Source: Candidatus Cloacimonadota bacterium
GTDB taxonomy: Bacteria > Muiribacteriota > UBA6191
DNA: 64,000 nt
Reading direction: 5' to 3'
NCBI GenBank assembly: GCA_023954715.1
Contig: JAGSHD010000003.1
Span: forward strand, 62,001-126,000
Made by a program: the position numbers and the translations under genes. Numbering within the stretch: the first letter of the stretch is position 1; each line of letters begins with the position of its first letter. The notes under the pieces are model-generated. The model did not search any database and was not told the origin of the DNA. It was given only the letters and a program-made list of their open reading frames with translations. Positions 1 to 8,649 of the stretch are shown in pieces.

Positions 1-22
1 TAAATTTTAGAAGAAGTTAAAT

Positions 23-625
23 ATGAAAAGACGAAATTTTATTAGTTCATTTATTATTGGATTGATCTTACCTTTTATCATGCCCCTAGTATCCAAGTTT
101 CAAGCTTCTCCTTTAGTTAGAAGGTTTTTACGTCCCCCTGGAGCTAAATCTGAAAAAGAGTTTTTAGATCTGTGTACAGCTTGTGGGCAGTGTGCAAATG
201 TTTGCCCAAATCAATGTATTACACTGTTAGGATTTGAAGAAGGATTAGACCAATTAGCTACTCCAGCAATTGTTGCAAGATCACGAGCTTGCATATTGTG
301 TATGGCTTGTACGCAAGTATGCCCAACAGGGGCCTTAGAAAAGCTTCCCATGACAGAAGAAGGCAAAAAATCCGTCAATATGGGAAAAGCTGTTTTGATG
401 GAGGATATTTGCTTTTCCTATCATGGTAGAACTTGTGGAGCCTGTTATCGGGCTTGCCCCTTACCCGGTAAGGCTATGACCATCGGTTTATATGAGCAAC
501 CAACTATCATAGAAGATGCTTGTGTTGGTTGTGGTCTATGTGAACAAGCTTGTATACACATGCCACAAGCGATTCGTGTGATTCCTCGATTTGAGATTGA
601 ACAAAATGAAGCGAGTAAATCATGA
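23..625 (+). CDS. NapG-type 4Fe-4S ferredoxin, electron transfer
   Basis: This 200-residue protein carries four cysteine clusters typical of NapG-type ferredoxins: CTACGQCANVCP, CILCMACTQVCP, CGACYRACP and CVGCGLCEQAC, enough for four 4Fe-4S centres. The N-terminus MKRRNF followed by a hydrophobic stretch resembles a twin-arginine signal, so it probably works at the periplasmic face. Family members pass electrons from the quinol pool with a NapH-type membrane partner to a periplasmic reductase. The next gene is that partner and overlaps it by 4 bp. Paralogues of this pair also serve nitrous oxide reductase clusters. The reductase itself must lie outside the window, so the terminal acceptor cannot be named. 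The family call is firm; the choice between a nap and a nos role is not. Confidence 0.75.
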   Translation: MKRRNFISSFIIGLILPFIMPLVSKFQASPLVRRFLRPPGAKSEKEFLDLCTACGQCANVCPNQCITLLGFEEGLDQLATPAIVARSRACILCMACTQVCPTGALEKLPMTEEGKKSVNMGKAVLMEDICFSYHGRTCGACYRACPLPGKAMTIGLYEQPTIIEDACVGCGLCEQACIHMPQAIRVIPRFEIEQNEASKS

Positions 626-1539
626 AAAAGAGTCAGGGACAGGTACTTTTAGGTATTTCGATCGTCACCCGAGCATCAGTTTTAGCAATTTTAATCGGCT
701 TAGCATTAAACTTAAAATACTTAAACTGGAAAAATGGATACAACTTGTCAAGATTGGTTGGTTTAGCAGCCGGGGAATGGTGGAAACTATTCTATGAGAT
801 ATATGATGGATTTTTTTCAATGTTTGGTGATCCACTGACCATCGCTCAGAGCAATGCCGGAATGACTTGGTCAATACGGATTATGGGAGTTCCTTTTACT
901 GATCCCATAGCATTTTTAAGTGTTCTACTTAAAAATCATCATATTGAAGTGGGTTTTGGTTTAGGATTAATTATTCCTCTAACACTATCTTTGACCTTTG
1001 GACGAGTATTTTGTTCTTACGTATGCCCTGCATCATTGTTGTTTTTTAGTACGTCTCGCTTGAGACGCTTCTTGTTAAAGTTTTTTTATTTTCCTGATGT
1101 CCAAATGTCACGGGGTAGTGCCTATGGAGTGCTTTGTGGGGGACTGGTTTTATCGTATATTTTTACTCATGGTGTATGGACTCATATTTTACCGTATTTC
1201 GCCATAGGCCAAACGATTTTTCATGCCATTGGTTTTGGTACCTTATCATCTTGTTTTGTAGTTATTTTAGGGTTTGTATTAGCAGATTTGCTTCTAGGTA
1301 ATAACTTTACTTGCAAATATTTATGTCCAACGGGACAACTACTTGGTTTCATCGGATCAAAGTCTGTTGTAAGCATTAAAAGAGACGCAGCTGACTGTAT
1401 TGACAGTTGTAATGCTTGTACAGTTGTTTGTCATTTGAGTGTAAACCCAAAAGTAGACGAGACTAAAAATTGCTCATTGTGCGGAGAGTGCTTAATAGCA
1501 TGCCCAACAAAGTGTTTAAGTATAGGAGTACGACCATGA
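622..1539 (+). CDS. NapH-type membrane polyferredoxin
   Basis: This 305-residue integral membrane protein has about four or five hydrophobic segments. It has the two CxxxCP motifs of the NapH/NosR C-terminal family (CSYVCP near residue 133, CKYLCP near 233). A C-terminal double 4Fe-4S region (CIDSCNACTVVC, then CSLCGECLIACP) follows. NapH proteins oxidise quinol at the membrane and feed electrons to the NapG ferredoxin. The start overlaps the end of the upstream ferredoxin gene by 4 bp (ATGA), which implies translational coupling. Its length is close to the family norm of about 290 residues. Confidence 0.75.
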   Translation: MKKSQGQVLLGISIVTRASVLAILIGLALNLKYLNWKNGYNLSRLVGLAAGEWWKLFYEIYDGFFSMFGDPLTIAQSNAGMTWSIRIMGVPFTDPIAFLSVLLKNHHIEVGFGLGLIIPLTLSLTFGRVFCSYVCPASLLFFSTSRLRRFLLKFFYFPDVQMSRGSAYGVLCGGLVLSYIFTHGVWTHILPYFAIGQTIFHAIGFGTLSSCFVVILGFVLADLLLGNNFTCKYLCPTGQLLGFIGSKSVVSIKRDAADCIDSCNACTVVCHLSVNPKVDETKNCSLCGECLIACPTKCLSIGVRP

Positions 1540-2117
1540 AACTATTGATTCTACTACTAATTGTTCAGACTCAATCTTTCTGTCATCACTTTAAAGGCTT
1601 GCCACATTATGGGTACTTTGAAAACTATCCACAGATACCTCAAACAGAGTTTTTAGGACAAAGTGGTAAATACGAAATATCTTTGGTCATTTATGACTTT
1701 CAAGGGATCAATCTAGAAGATGCTCAACATCCTGAAGAAGTTAGATTGTATTCTGTAGTATATGACTTAAAAGAAAATACTGTTTATAAGGGACCAGCTA
1801 AAGTACAAATATTAGATGGAGGAAGACTCTTAGAAGAAAAGATTCAGCCACAAGCAGAAGAAGAGAGCATCTATCAGATTAATAGAAAGCTAGATGACTT
1901 AGGGGACTATAGTCTTAGACTAATTTTACAAGATGATAACAACTATCAAATCGATGTACCCTTTGTTTTGGAGTCTCAAAAGACCCACTGGGGTAAATGG
2001 ATTTCTATTGCTTTGTTGTTATTATTAATTTTAACCGCCATTGGAGCTCGTAAAAAGCGGGTTACCATGGACAGAAAAGAAAAGCTATTAGCACAAAGCA
2101 AAGAAGGAAAAGCCTAG
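1536..2117 (+). CDS. Anchored periplasmic protein of the electron-transfer operon
   Basis: I place the start at the ATG at 1536, which overlaps the preceding stop as ATGA and follows the ribosome-binding site TAGGAG; an earlier in-frame ATG at 1470 would lie deep inside the polyferredoxin gene. The product, about 193 residues, begins with a hydrophobic signal sequence (MKLLILLLIVQTQSF). It continues with a mostly beta periplasmic domain and ends with one membrane helix near residue 155 and a basic tail. The layout resembles FixH/YtkA-like accessory proteins of copper and haem enzyme operons. I see no cysteine or haem motif, and the function is unknown. It sits one base before the next polyferredoxin gene. 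Confidence 0.6.
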   Translation: MKLLILLLIVQTQSFCHHFKGLPHYGYFENYPQIPQTEFLGQSGKYEISLVIYDFQGINLEDAQHPEEVRLYSVVYDLKENTVYKGPAKVQILDGGRLLEEKIQPQAEEESIYQINRKLDDLGDYSLRLILQDDNNYQIDVPFVLESQKTHWGKWISIALLLLLILTAIGARKKRVTMDRKEKLLAQSKEGKA

Positions 2118-2118
2118 A

Positions 2119-3723
2119 ATGTTTACCAGTGGAGTACCTGAGATCACTCTTTCAACCCCCATAGAAAAAACTTGGGAATACCTTTGTATGCTGGCGCCAA
2201 AAGAGATTAATCCAATCGATGGAACTCATACAATGGCAGGGACACCAACTTGGATTGCAGTGTGCGCTTTGGTGATCATTATCTTGGGAAGTCATCTTCT
2301 TTTGTACTATAAAAGTAGTACAAAAAAGAGTGGGTTTCGTATAGATGTTCTAAAGATTCCATTGTTAAAAGTTTTAGTCAAAAATCGTATGTTTCCATTC
2401 TTAATACAATCCTTGTCTATGGCAACTTTTGTCATTATTTTGATTGTTGGGTTCACAAGTTCTCAAAGAAACGGTTTTGTTCCTCAACTGACGTGGACGT
2501 GGTGGTGGGCCTTATTAATACTATTTGTTTTTGCTTTTGGAAATCTATTTTGTGCTATGTGTCCATGGGAAGGCTTCACTAGCTTAGTTACCAGCTTCTC
2601 CATAAGCACTAGAGTTAACAAATTAGGGATTTCAAAGATATTCCCTAGATATTTTAAAAATTTATATCCCGCCTTAGTGCTGTTTATAGTATTAACATGG
2701 ATTGAGCTAGGATACGATGTTACTAACTCCCCAGAAACAACAGCAGTAATGGGCGTAACTATGGTTTTTATGGCTATCTTTTTTGCATTGATCTTTGAAA
2801 AACGTAGTTTTTGCAGATATGTCTGTCCTGTTGGTAGAATCAGTGGAATCTACTCCATGTTAGCTCCTTTTGAGATACGTTCGAAGTCGAAAGACATGTG
2901 TACGACCTGTATAAATAAAGAGTGTTTAATGGGTACAAAAACACAACGAGGATGCCCAATGTTTTTAAACCCTGCAAAACTGTCTAACAATCAATTTTGT
3001 ACTTTGTGCACTGAATGTATTCGTAGCTGTCCAACGGATAATATGACCATAAATATGCGACCTGTGGGCTCAGATTTATTGTCACTTAAATATTTTAAAA
3101 AAGACGAAGCAATATTTATTGTAGTTTTGCTAGCTTTAACTACTTTTCATGGCATGACAATGACTCCTCAATGGACGCAGATTAATCAAATGTTAAGAGT
3201 AGAGACAGGACTAAGTAAAACTATAGTATTTACAATGCTTATGACTATATTAATGCTGACACAGCTCTTAACTTACTGGGTAGGAGCATGGTCAGCTAAG
3301 ATTATCTTAAACTGTGATAAAATCAGCACCTTAAAAATATTTAAAAGTTATGCCTATAGCGTACTTCCCTTAGCTTTATTTTATCATCTTGCTCATAACT
3401 CAATGCACTTTTTTATGGAAGCCCAACATTTGATCCCACTTCTATCAGATCCATTTGGCTATGGATGGAACTTGTTTGGTACAGCAGGTAAAAACTATAG
3501 CCAATTAATGTCCTTAGAAGTGATTTGGTGGATTCAAATGAGTTTAGTAATTTGTGGACACTTGTTTGGCGTGAATGCTGCTGATAATATTTATCATAAA
3601 CATTATGCGAAAGAAAAAAATGGCTACAAAAGCCTTATACCATTAATCATCGTTATGATTATTTATTCTGGTATCAGTATTTGTTTACTTGCATCTCCCA
3701 TGGAAATGAAAAGCGGATTTTAA
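2119..3723 (+). CDS. Membrane 4Fe-4S polyferredoxin (CcoG/NosR C-terminal-like)
   Basis: This 534-residue protein has about ten hydrophobic segments. It has CAMCP near residue 152 and CRYVCP near 233, like the CxxxCP motifs of NosR, NapH and CcoG. A cytoplasm-type ferredoxin part follows, with CTTCINKEC and CTLCTECIRSCP. Unusually, the C-terminal half adds about five membrane segments containing clustered histidines (FYHLAHNSMHFF, and later HLFG with YHKHY), which could bind haem or metal. It is the last gene of the tightly spaced electron-transfer operon. I infer a quinol-oxidising or electron-bifurcating membrane component, but the exact partner is outside the window. Confidence 0.6.
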   Translation: MFTSGVPEITLSTPIEKTWEYLCMLAPKEINPIDGTHTMAGTPTWIAVCALVIIILGSHLLLYYKSSTKKSGFRIDVLKIPLLKVLVKNRMFPFLIQSLSMATFVIILIVGFTSSQRNGFVPQLTWTWWWALLILFVFAFGNLFCAMCPWEGFTSLVTSFSISTRVNKLGISKIFPRYFKNLYPALVLFIVLTWIELGYDVTNSPETTAVMGVTMVFMAIFFALIFEKRSFCRYVCPVGRISGIYSMLAPFEIRSKSKDMCTTCINKECLMGTKTQRGCPMFLNPAKLSNNQFCTLCTECIRSCPTDNMTINMRPVGSDLLSLKYFKKDEAIFIVVLLALTTFHGMTMTPQWTQINQMLRVETGLSKTIVFTMLMTILMLTQLLTYWVGAWSAKIILNCDKISTLKIFKSYAYSVLPLALFYHLAHNSMHFFMEAQHLIPLLSDPFGYGWNLFGTAGKNYSQLMSLEVIWWIQMSLVICGHLFGVNAADNIYHKHYAKEKNGYKSLIPLIIVMIIYSGISICLLASPMEMKSGF

Positions 3724-3748
3724 ACTCACCTTGTATCTGCAATATGAA

Positions 3749-3827
3749 TAGTTTACCTTGTTTTACATAGTTTTACCTTAGGTAATCTCAATCTCATTGA
3801 AATAGTACTAGGGCCTAGTTTAACCTT
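3749..3827. promoter_or_regulatory. Three direct repeats upstream of regulator gene
   Basis: The intergenic region holds three near-identical direct repeats: TAGTTTACCTT at 3749-3759, TAGTTTTACCTT at 3768-3779 and TAGTTTAACCTT at 3816-3827. The first two starts are 19 bp apart. OmpR-type winged helices usually bind tandem direct repeats, and such a domain is encoded just downstream, so autoregulation is a reasonable inference. Confidence 0.4.
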
Positions 3828-3861
3828 ATCCTATGGTGGTAAAATATCAATAAAGAGAAAT

Positions 3862-4002
3862 ATGAAACAAAAAGAAAACTCTAATCGTGCAAATGATCAA
3901 GTCAGGTTGAGTAACAATGATACTATTAAAGTTGATGCAGAGATTTATGTACGTAAAATAATAAAAAAATATAAGACCAATACAACTGAAAATAAGGTAT
4001 AA
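3862..4002 (+). CDS. Small hypothetical protein, 46 residues
   Basis: A 46-codon frame starts at ATG 3862 after the purine-rich AAAGAGAAAT and ends one base before the ATG of the ATPase frame at 4004. The product is polar and basic (MKQKENSNRAND at the start, a lysine-rich middle) with no membrane segment or recognisable motif. Its spacing suggests co-transcription and translational coupling with the regulator frame that follows. I do not recognise a family, and it may only be a leader peptide. Confidence 0.4.
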   Translation: MKQKENSNRANDQVRLSNNDTIKVDAEIYVRKIIKKYKTNTTENKV

Positions 4003-4003
4003 A

Positions 4004-4129
4004 ATGCAATTTTTTTCGTATGTAGGAAGACAAAGTGAATTAGAGAAGTTTGATAGAGCTTTAAAATCTAACTCATTAGTTTTGTTACTGGGAAAATCAG
4101 GTGTTGGTAAAACTACATTTTTTACATAA
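4004..4129 (+). pseudogene. 5' fragment of regulator ATPase carrying the Walker A motif
   Basis: From ATG 4004 the frame encodes 41 residues (start MQFFSYVGRQSELEKF) that end with an intact Walker A P-loop, GKSGVGKTT, and then meets TAA at 4127-4129. Reading on in the same frame gives 25 open codons into the 4205 frame, which holds the matching Walker B-like segment. The sequence therefore looks like one ATPase gene with a nonsense codon right after the P-loop. The N-terminal pattern (a glycine-arginine followed by glutamate-leucine before the P-loop) is typical of STAND/AAA16-type ATPases. Confidence 0.6.
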
Positions 4130-4204
4130 TACTTTAAGCTAAATGATCAAATAGGGCACTTTGTACATAAATGTAGAAGGGGTCACTCGATAAGCGATGT
4201 CATC

Positions 4205-6151
4205 ATGGACTTTAGTGCGGAATTAAAGATAATCAACATATCAAATTCTGCAAGCAAGCCAGTTGAGGATATAATTAACAATTTCTTAGAAGCTATAGAT
4301 TCCTTGAAATCAGTATTTATTATAGACAACTTTGAAAATATCGTAGACCAAAATTGTAAAATGTTTTTGTCGAAAGCACAAAGTAAGTTAAGGCAAAGTA
4401 ATATTGTTATAGTGTCTAATTGCTTATTGTCACTCGATCCATTTGATTTACTTGATATTTATAAAATTAAACTCCATTTATTAACTAGTGTTGAGTCACA
4501 CGAATCATGTAAAAGCTTTTTAGATCGCAGCGGATTAGATAGTCTGATAGATTACGACTACATATTTCAAAAATTAAATGGGCATCCACTATTTATTAAG
4601 TATTTTTATAGTATGATTTGTAATGGACGCTCCTCTTTAAGGGAGCTTTCACAAGACAATTCTAAAATAGATACTTTTATAAATACTTATATTTATAAAG
4701 AGATTTGGTCAACTCTTACAGATAGTCAAAAAGAAGTTTTAAAAGTATTATCTGTATTAGAAGTACCAATTGAATTATCACAATTGATTTCTATTTTAGA
4801 TGAAAATATAGAAGCAGACGTTATTGTACTTTTAGACCGATTTCTAATAGAACACCTCGCTAGCGGAGAATTATACTTACACAATTACTTAAAATCTTAC
4901 ATCAAAAAGAGTACGCCCAAAGTAGGGAGACTCCTTCATTTTAATATCGCTAAATCTTTCTCAAAAAAAGAGACCTATTTTGTCAAAGATTTACAACAAA
5001 TCTATTTTCACTTTTTAGAAGGCAATTATATACCTCAGTTTGTAGCCACTTTGTTAGAGATAACAGAGTTTTTTTTACTTTCATTTATCGAAATGGATGA
5101 GTTAACTTTGGTCATAGATAAAAATTTATACGTGAATCAGGGTGAATATTTTGAAGAATTGTTAGAGGCCAAGGTGAAATTGTTGATTGCAAAATCCAAT
5201 ATACCAGAAGCACTTTCACTTAAGGATCAAATCAAAGATCAATACAAATTAAATAGGATCAATCTCTTTATAGCTTATCATCAAGGAAGATATGAAGAAA
5301 CAATCAGTTTAGTGGAGTCGAATAAGGAGGCAATTGCTGACTTATCACCATTAGCGCATATAAATCTAAATTTAACTATTTCTGTTTCATTTTTCAGACA
5401 AAATCAACGGTCAAGTAGTGAATTGTACTTGAAAATGTGTTTAGTAGCTTTTGAATCAAATAGCTTTATTAAAGCAGCAATATATCGCTATGTATTTATG
5501 GGTTATTTACCCTTAGATTTACATTTATCAATAGACTATTTAAAAATGGCTCATGATATTTTACAAGAAGAATATCCACAAAGTGCACTTTATGCTGCTG
5601 TGTTGTTTGATCAATCAACTGTTGAGTTTAAATATCTAAATAATTACTCATTAGCTTTAACACAAATAGTAAAATCCAAAGGCATTTTTAAAGAGTTAAA
5701 GTTAGGCCAAAAATATATTCAGGCATCATTAGTAGAGGCTGGAATACTGATTCGAAATCTTGATACAGAGGCAGTAACTAAGATCATCCAAGAGTTGAGA
5801 GAAGATCTTAATATTGATCCATTTACTAGTGTAAAAATAGATATGTTACATGGAGGAATATATCTTCTAAAACATGATATTGAAAATACAAAGATGTATA
5901 TGGAAAAGGGTTTTAATGAGATAGAGAGATTAGGAATTGCAAGTAGGCAATTTCACCTCATGTTTTTGCGATACTTAGTTGCTACTAGTCAGTTTGAAAG
6001 GGCCTATGAATTTAGCCAACGGTCTACTTTTACAACTTGGTTTCAAGGTTATCCAGAAGATGAGGCAGAAAAATATCATTACTTTATAAAGATTCATCGT
6101 TTGCTGCAGATGTTTGATCAAATACCAGATTTACAGGCAAAAAAAGATTAA
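4205..6151 (+). CDS. MalT/SARP-like ATPase-helical repeat regulator, main body
   Basis: This 648-codon frame is the body of a STAND-type regulator. Near its start is a Walker B-like strand (SVFIIDNFENI, about residue 37), then sensor-like and winged-helix-like segments, then about 350 residues of helical, TPR-like repeats. The ATG at 4205 has no convincing ribosome-binding site and would leave the protein without its P-loop, which is encoded in the same frame at 4004-4126 before an in-frame TAA. The frame ends at TAA 6149-6151, but the DNA stays open in the same frame into the winged-helix frame at 6188. Intact relatives combine ATPase, repeats and a DNA-binding domain in one signal-responsive transcription factor. 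I cannot tell whether this is a decaying gene, a readthrough product or a sequencing error. Confidence 0.6.
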   Translation: MDFSAELKIINISNSASKPVEDIINNFLEAIDSLKSVFIIDNFENIVDQNCKMFLSKAQSKLRQSNIVIVSNCLLSLDPFDLLDIYKIKLHLLTSVESHESCKSFLDRSGLDSLIDYDYIFQKLNGHPLFIKYFYSMICNGRSSLRELSQDNSKIDTFINTYIYKEIWSTLTDSQKEVLKVLSVLEVPIELSQLISILDENIEADVIVLLDRFLIEHLASGELYLHNYLKSYIKKSTPKVGRLLHFNIAKSFSKKETYFVKDLQQIYFHFLEGNYIPQFVATLLEITEFFLLSFIEMDELTLVIDKNLYVNQGEYFEELLEAKVKLLIAKSNIPEALSLKDQIKDQYKLNRINLFIAYHQGRYEETISLVESNKEAIADLSPLAHINLNLTISVSFFRQNQRSSSELYLKMCLVAFESNSFIKAAIYRYVFMGYLPLDLHLSIDYLKMAHDILQEEYPQSALYAAVLFDQSTVEFKYLNNYSLALTQIVKSKGIFKELKLGQKYIQASLVEAGILIRNLDTEAVTKIIQELREDLNIDPFTSVKIDMLHGGIYLLKHDIENTKMYMEKGFNEIERLGIASRQFHLMFLRYLVATSQFERAYEFSQRSTFTTWFQGYPEDEAEKYHYFIKIHRLLQMFDQIPDLQAKKD

Positions 6152-6187
6152 TATTTAAACAGTTTATCTGATTTTTCGAAGATAAAA

Positions 6188-6646
6188 GTGAAAAAAAGTA
6201 TTAATTGGTATCAAACAAATATTTTGAATCATACAATAAAAAAGTATATTAAAATAACCAATAAAAACTCTAGTACCATCTCATTAGATGAAGTTCAGGA
6301 GATTAAATTTCAAAACGCTCAGTGGGATTTAATTATAGATTTCACCGATCAAAAGTGTTTTATCAAAGGCTCGGATGTTAACTTAAGTTCAAAAGGTAAA
6401 TTGTACCAACTACTGAAAGTGCTAGCACTTAACAATGGTAGAGAGATATGTAGTAAAGACTTATACCAACGATGTTGGGATACTGCATATAACCCAGAAA
6501 TTGATGGGGCCTTGAAAACAAATATAAATCGCCTTAGAAAGCTAATGAAAGAGCATTTGGATGAACCTTTAGTTCTCTCACCTAAGAGGGGCGTATATGC
6601 ATTGCAAAATACGATTAACTATTGTTTTATTCAGGACTCTATTTAA
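6188..6646 (+). CDS. OmpR-type winged-helix DNA-binding protein
   Basis: This 152-residue product starts at GTG 6188. It has a C-terminal OmpR/PhoB-type winged helix (Trans_reg_C): LSSKGKLYQLLKVLA forms the first helix, then CSKDLYQRCW, then the recognition helix region TNINRLRKLM, and the wing LSPKRGVYAL. There is no receiver domain. It is in frame with the upstream ATPase-repeat frame, separated by one TAA and 12 further open codons. It could therefore be the DNA-binding end of that same regulator rather than a separate gene. Likely targets are the repeats at 3749-3827. Confidence 0.65.
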   Translation: MKKSINWYQTNILNHTIKKYIKITNKNSSTISLDEVQEIKFQNAQWDLIIDFTDQKCFIKGSDVNLSSKGKLYQLLKVLALNNGREICSKDLYQRCWDTAYNPEIDGALKTNINRLRKLMKEHLDEPLVLSPKRGVYALQNTINYCFIQDSI

Positions 6647-6758
6647 TCATCATCCCAAGCGTAACTAACACTACCATTAATGCTAATAATTTGGTCAATA
6701 ATGCAGGTTCTTCTGCTTGAAAATTTGTATTACTATCCGCTTTACGTTCTTTTCTCAT
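6639..6758 (-). CDS. Small single-span membrane protein, 39 residues
   Basis: A 39-codon frame reads from ATG 6758 with a good ribosome-binding site (GGGAG, about 7 nt upstream). The first half is charged (MRKERKADSN) and the second half is a membrane helix (LLTKLLALMVVLVTLGMM). The stop overlaps the convergent winged-helix gene by 8 bp. The charge and hydrophobicity pattern is typical of small inner-membrane proteins. I do not recognise a family. Confidence 0.45.
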   Translation of the reverse strand: MRKERKADSNTNFQAEEPALLTKLLALMVVLVTLGMMIK

Positions 6759-6923
6759 TGTATGCTCCCAATTATTGATAAGAAATTTATGGAGCAATGA
6801 TACAATTTGAATGAGTTGAATATGTGCTTACGTAAAATATATTACTAGCTTTTACTTAGTGTTACTTTATTGACAAAAAATATAGATAAATTATGTGTTT
6901 ACCCATAGGGTCAAATTTTAAAA

Positions 6924-6949
6924 TGATTCACTATTGAACGGGTGAATCA
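6924..6949 (-). terminator. Stem-loop after the MscS-like gene
   Basis: An 8-bp perfect stem (TGATTCAC with GTGAATCA, 10-nt loop) lies just past the stop of the minus-strand channel gene. On that strand it is followed by the weak T-rich run ATTTTAAAATTT. It is a plausible but imperfect intrinsic terminator. Confidence 0.45.
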
Positions 6950-6957
6950 AGTTAAAG

Positions 6958-8589
6958 TTATTCAGTAATGGTATGTATATCCAATTGTGGGTAAGGAATT
7001 TGCCAATCATTTTGATTACAAGCGTCCAAAGTCCATTGTTGTAAAATACGAGTAAGTTTTCTGTATTGTGGAGCTGCTGTTCCTTCAAAATTGACAATCA
7101 TAGCCAAGTCTATGGATGAGCTATTTAACAAATGTACTTCACAAACAACACTTTTGAATTGATTTTTATAGCTAGATTGTTCTAGTTTTTTAATTATAAA
7201 ATCTTTAAATGTTTTCAATACTTTTTTATTACAAGCTTGAGCATGATTGTATGAGATTCCAGCTATAGTTTTTATGGCAAAGCTATTAGAGAAATTAATT
7301 GGGTTGAGCCCTACAAAGTTTTCAATAGAAAAAGATTGTGTTGAGTCTCCCTCAACTAAAACGTCTACAAACTCTAATGATACACCTTCGACTTTACCAT
7401 AGGTATCATTGGATAAGAGCACCCAATCATTAGTTTTACAAGGAAACCAGGGCTCTGAGGGTGCAAATTTTCTAGAAATCATAGTAATTAACTCTGAAAC
7501 AGGTAATCGAATGGTTAAACCTGTGGTAGGGTTTTCTAGTTTAGAATACAAATGAATCTCTTTAATCACCCATGGCATATTGCGGTAGATAACTCGTTCA
7601 CCCTCACGAACTGCTCCAATGTTTAATAGTAAAACGGCTTGTTGCCATAAACTAGGAAGTGCATTTCGAAAGACCCAAAATAGGCCGAAAGACACTAACA
7701 AACACATACTAAATAAAATCCAGTCTTCTTCAATATAAAAAACTAGCATGGGACCAAGTCCCGCAGATAAAAAGCCTAAGGATCTAAAGCCAAGATCAAT
7801 AATACGTATCTGAAAACTACGCGGCCTTTTTCTAAATTGAGGGAGCTTCTTTAGTACTAAAGTATGAAACAAGTTAGAAACTAATATGATACAAATTGAA
7901 ATAAAGAAAGCTTCAAATAAATAAAACCCTCTAGTTTTTAAAAAATCTCGAATACTATTTTGAATAGATTGAAACAAAGGTAGCTTACTTTGCTCAACAT
8001 TGATTAGCTCATGCTTAGATGACTTATATTGACTTTCAATCAAAGCCTTTTGTTTTTTCCAATAAGATAAAAGTTTATATATTCGTTGATCCACCTTTTT
8101 ACTTACTTTATTGGCAGCCAGTTGATTTTGAAGATTTGTGATAGCATCTTTGGTTTTTGGTAGTAGAGAAGAGTAATGGTCGATTTCTTCGAGTAAGATA
8201 GCCTTTTCTCGCATATCGTTGGTAGCGCTCTTTGCAACAGTAATAATGGGATAAATTAAAGTGTGAATTTCATCTGATATATCAATTTGCTGATTTGTGG
8301 TATTTTTAAAACTAGAGATATCAATGCCAGTAGCAAGCTCCTCAAACTTATTGGAAGTCTTTTGTAATTGTTTAAAAAGATGAGCTAAGTCTTTAGTAAT
8401 GAGTTTTTGCTCGTCTACAATTTTACTAGATTTAAGAAGCTTTTGTTTTGTTTTTATTTCTTTTTGTAATAGATCTAAAGAGTTAGATAATTGCAGTAAA
8501 ATACTATGTGTGTCTAATAAATGACTGTGTTCTGTAGTATTAGTAGCAAAGCTTATAGCGCAAATAAAAAGAAATAAAAATTGTTTCAT
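6958..8589 (-). CDS. MscS-family mechanosensitive channel-like protein
   Basis: I start this at ATG 8589, after AAGGGAT, rather than at the upstream in-frame start at 8649. The product is about 543 residues. It has a signal peptide (MKQFLFLFICAISFA), about 220 residues of coiled-coil-rich periplasmic sequence, several membrane helices near residues 225-330, and an MscS-like beta domain and C-terminal alpha/beta domain. The C-terminus ends with IPYPQLDIH, close to the IPFPQ-D-H signature of MscS proteins. Such channels release solutes on hypo-osmotic shock. It lies about 60 bp after the aminotransferase on the same strand, so it may be the last gene of the urate operon or be independent. Confidence 0.65.
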   Translation of the reverse strand: MKQFLFLFICAISFATNTTEHSHLLDTHSILLQLSNSLDLLQKEIKTKQKLLKSSKIVDEQKLITKDLAHLFKQLQKTSNKFEELATGIDISSFKNTTNQQIDISDEIHTLIYPIITVAKSATNDMREKAILLEEIDHYSSLLPKTKDAITNLQNQLAANKVSKKVDQRIYKLLSYWKKQKALIESQYKSSKHELINVEQSKLPLFQSIQNSIRDFLKTRGFYLFEAFFISICIILVSNLFHTLVLKKLPQFRKRPRSFQIRIIDLGFRSLGFLSAGLGPMLVFYIEEDWILFSMCLLVSFGLFWVFRNALPSLWQQAVLLLNIGAVREGERVIYRNMPWVIKEIHLYSKLENPTTGLTIRLPVSELITMISRKFAPSEPWFPCKTNDWVLLSNDTYGKVEGVSLEFVDVLVEGDSTQSFSIENFVGLNPINFSNSFAIKTIAGISYNHAQACNKKVLKTFKDFIIKKLEQSSYKNQFKSVVCEVHLLNSSSIDLAMIVNFEGTAAPQYRKLTRILQQWTLDACNQNDWQIPYPQLDIHTITE

Positions 8590-8649
8590 GGGTAATCCCT
8601 TGATAAGCATGGCCAAACTATAAAGACTATAGAATGGCCAGATTATCAA

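Noticed and set aside
1470..1535. Extended start for the small periplasmic protein at 1470
   Set aside because: It would lie inside the polyferredoxin gene and place a hydrophilic stretch before the signal peptide; ATG 1536 has the ATGA overlap and ribosome-binding site.
4127..6151. Recoding of the in-frame TAA codons as selenocysteine or pyrrolysine
   Set aside because: Those recode TGA and TAG, not TAA, and I see no insertion-type hairpin after either stop.
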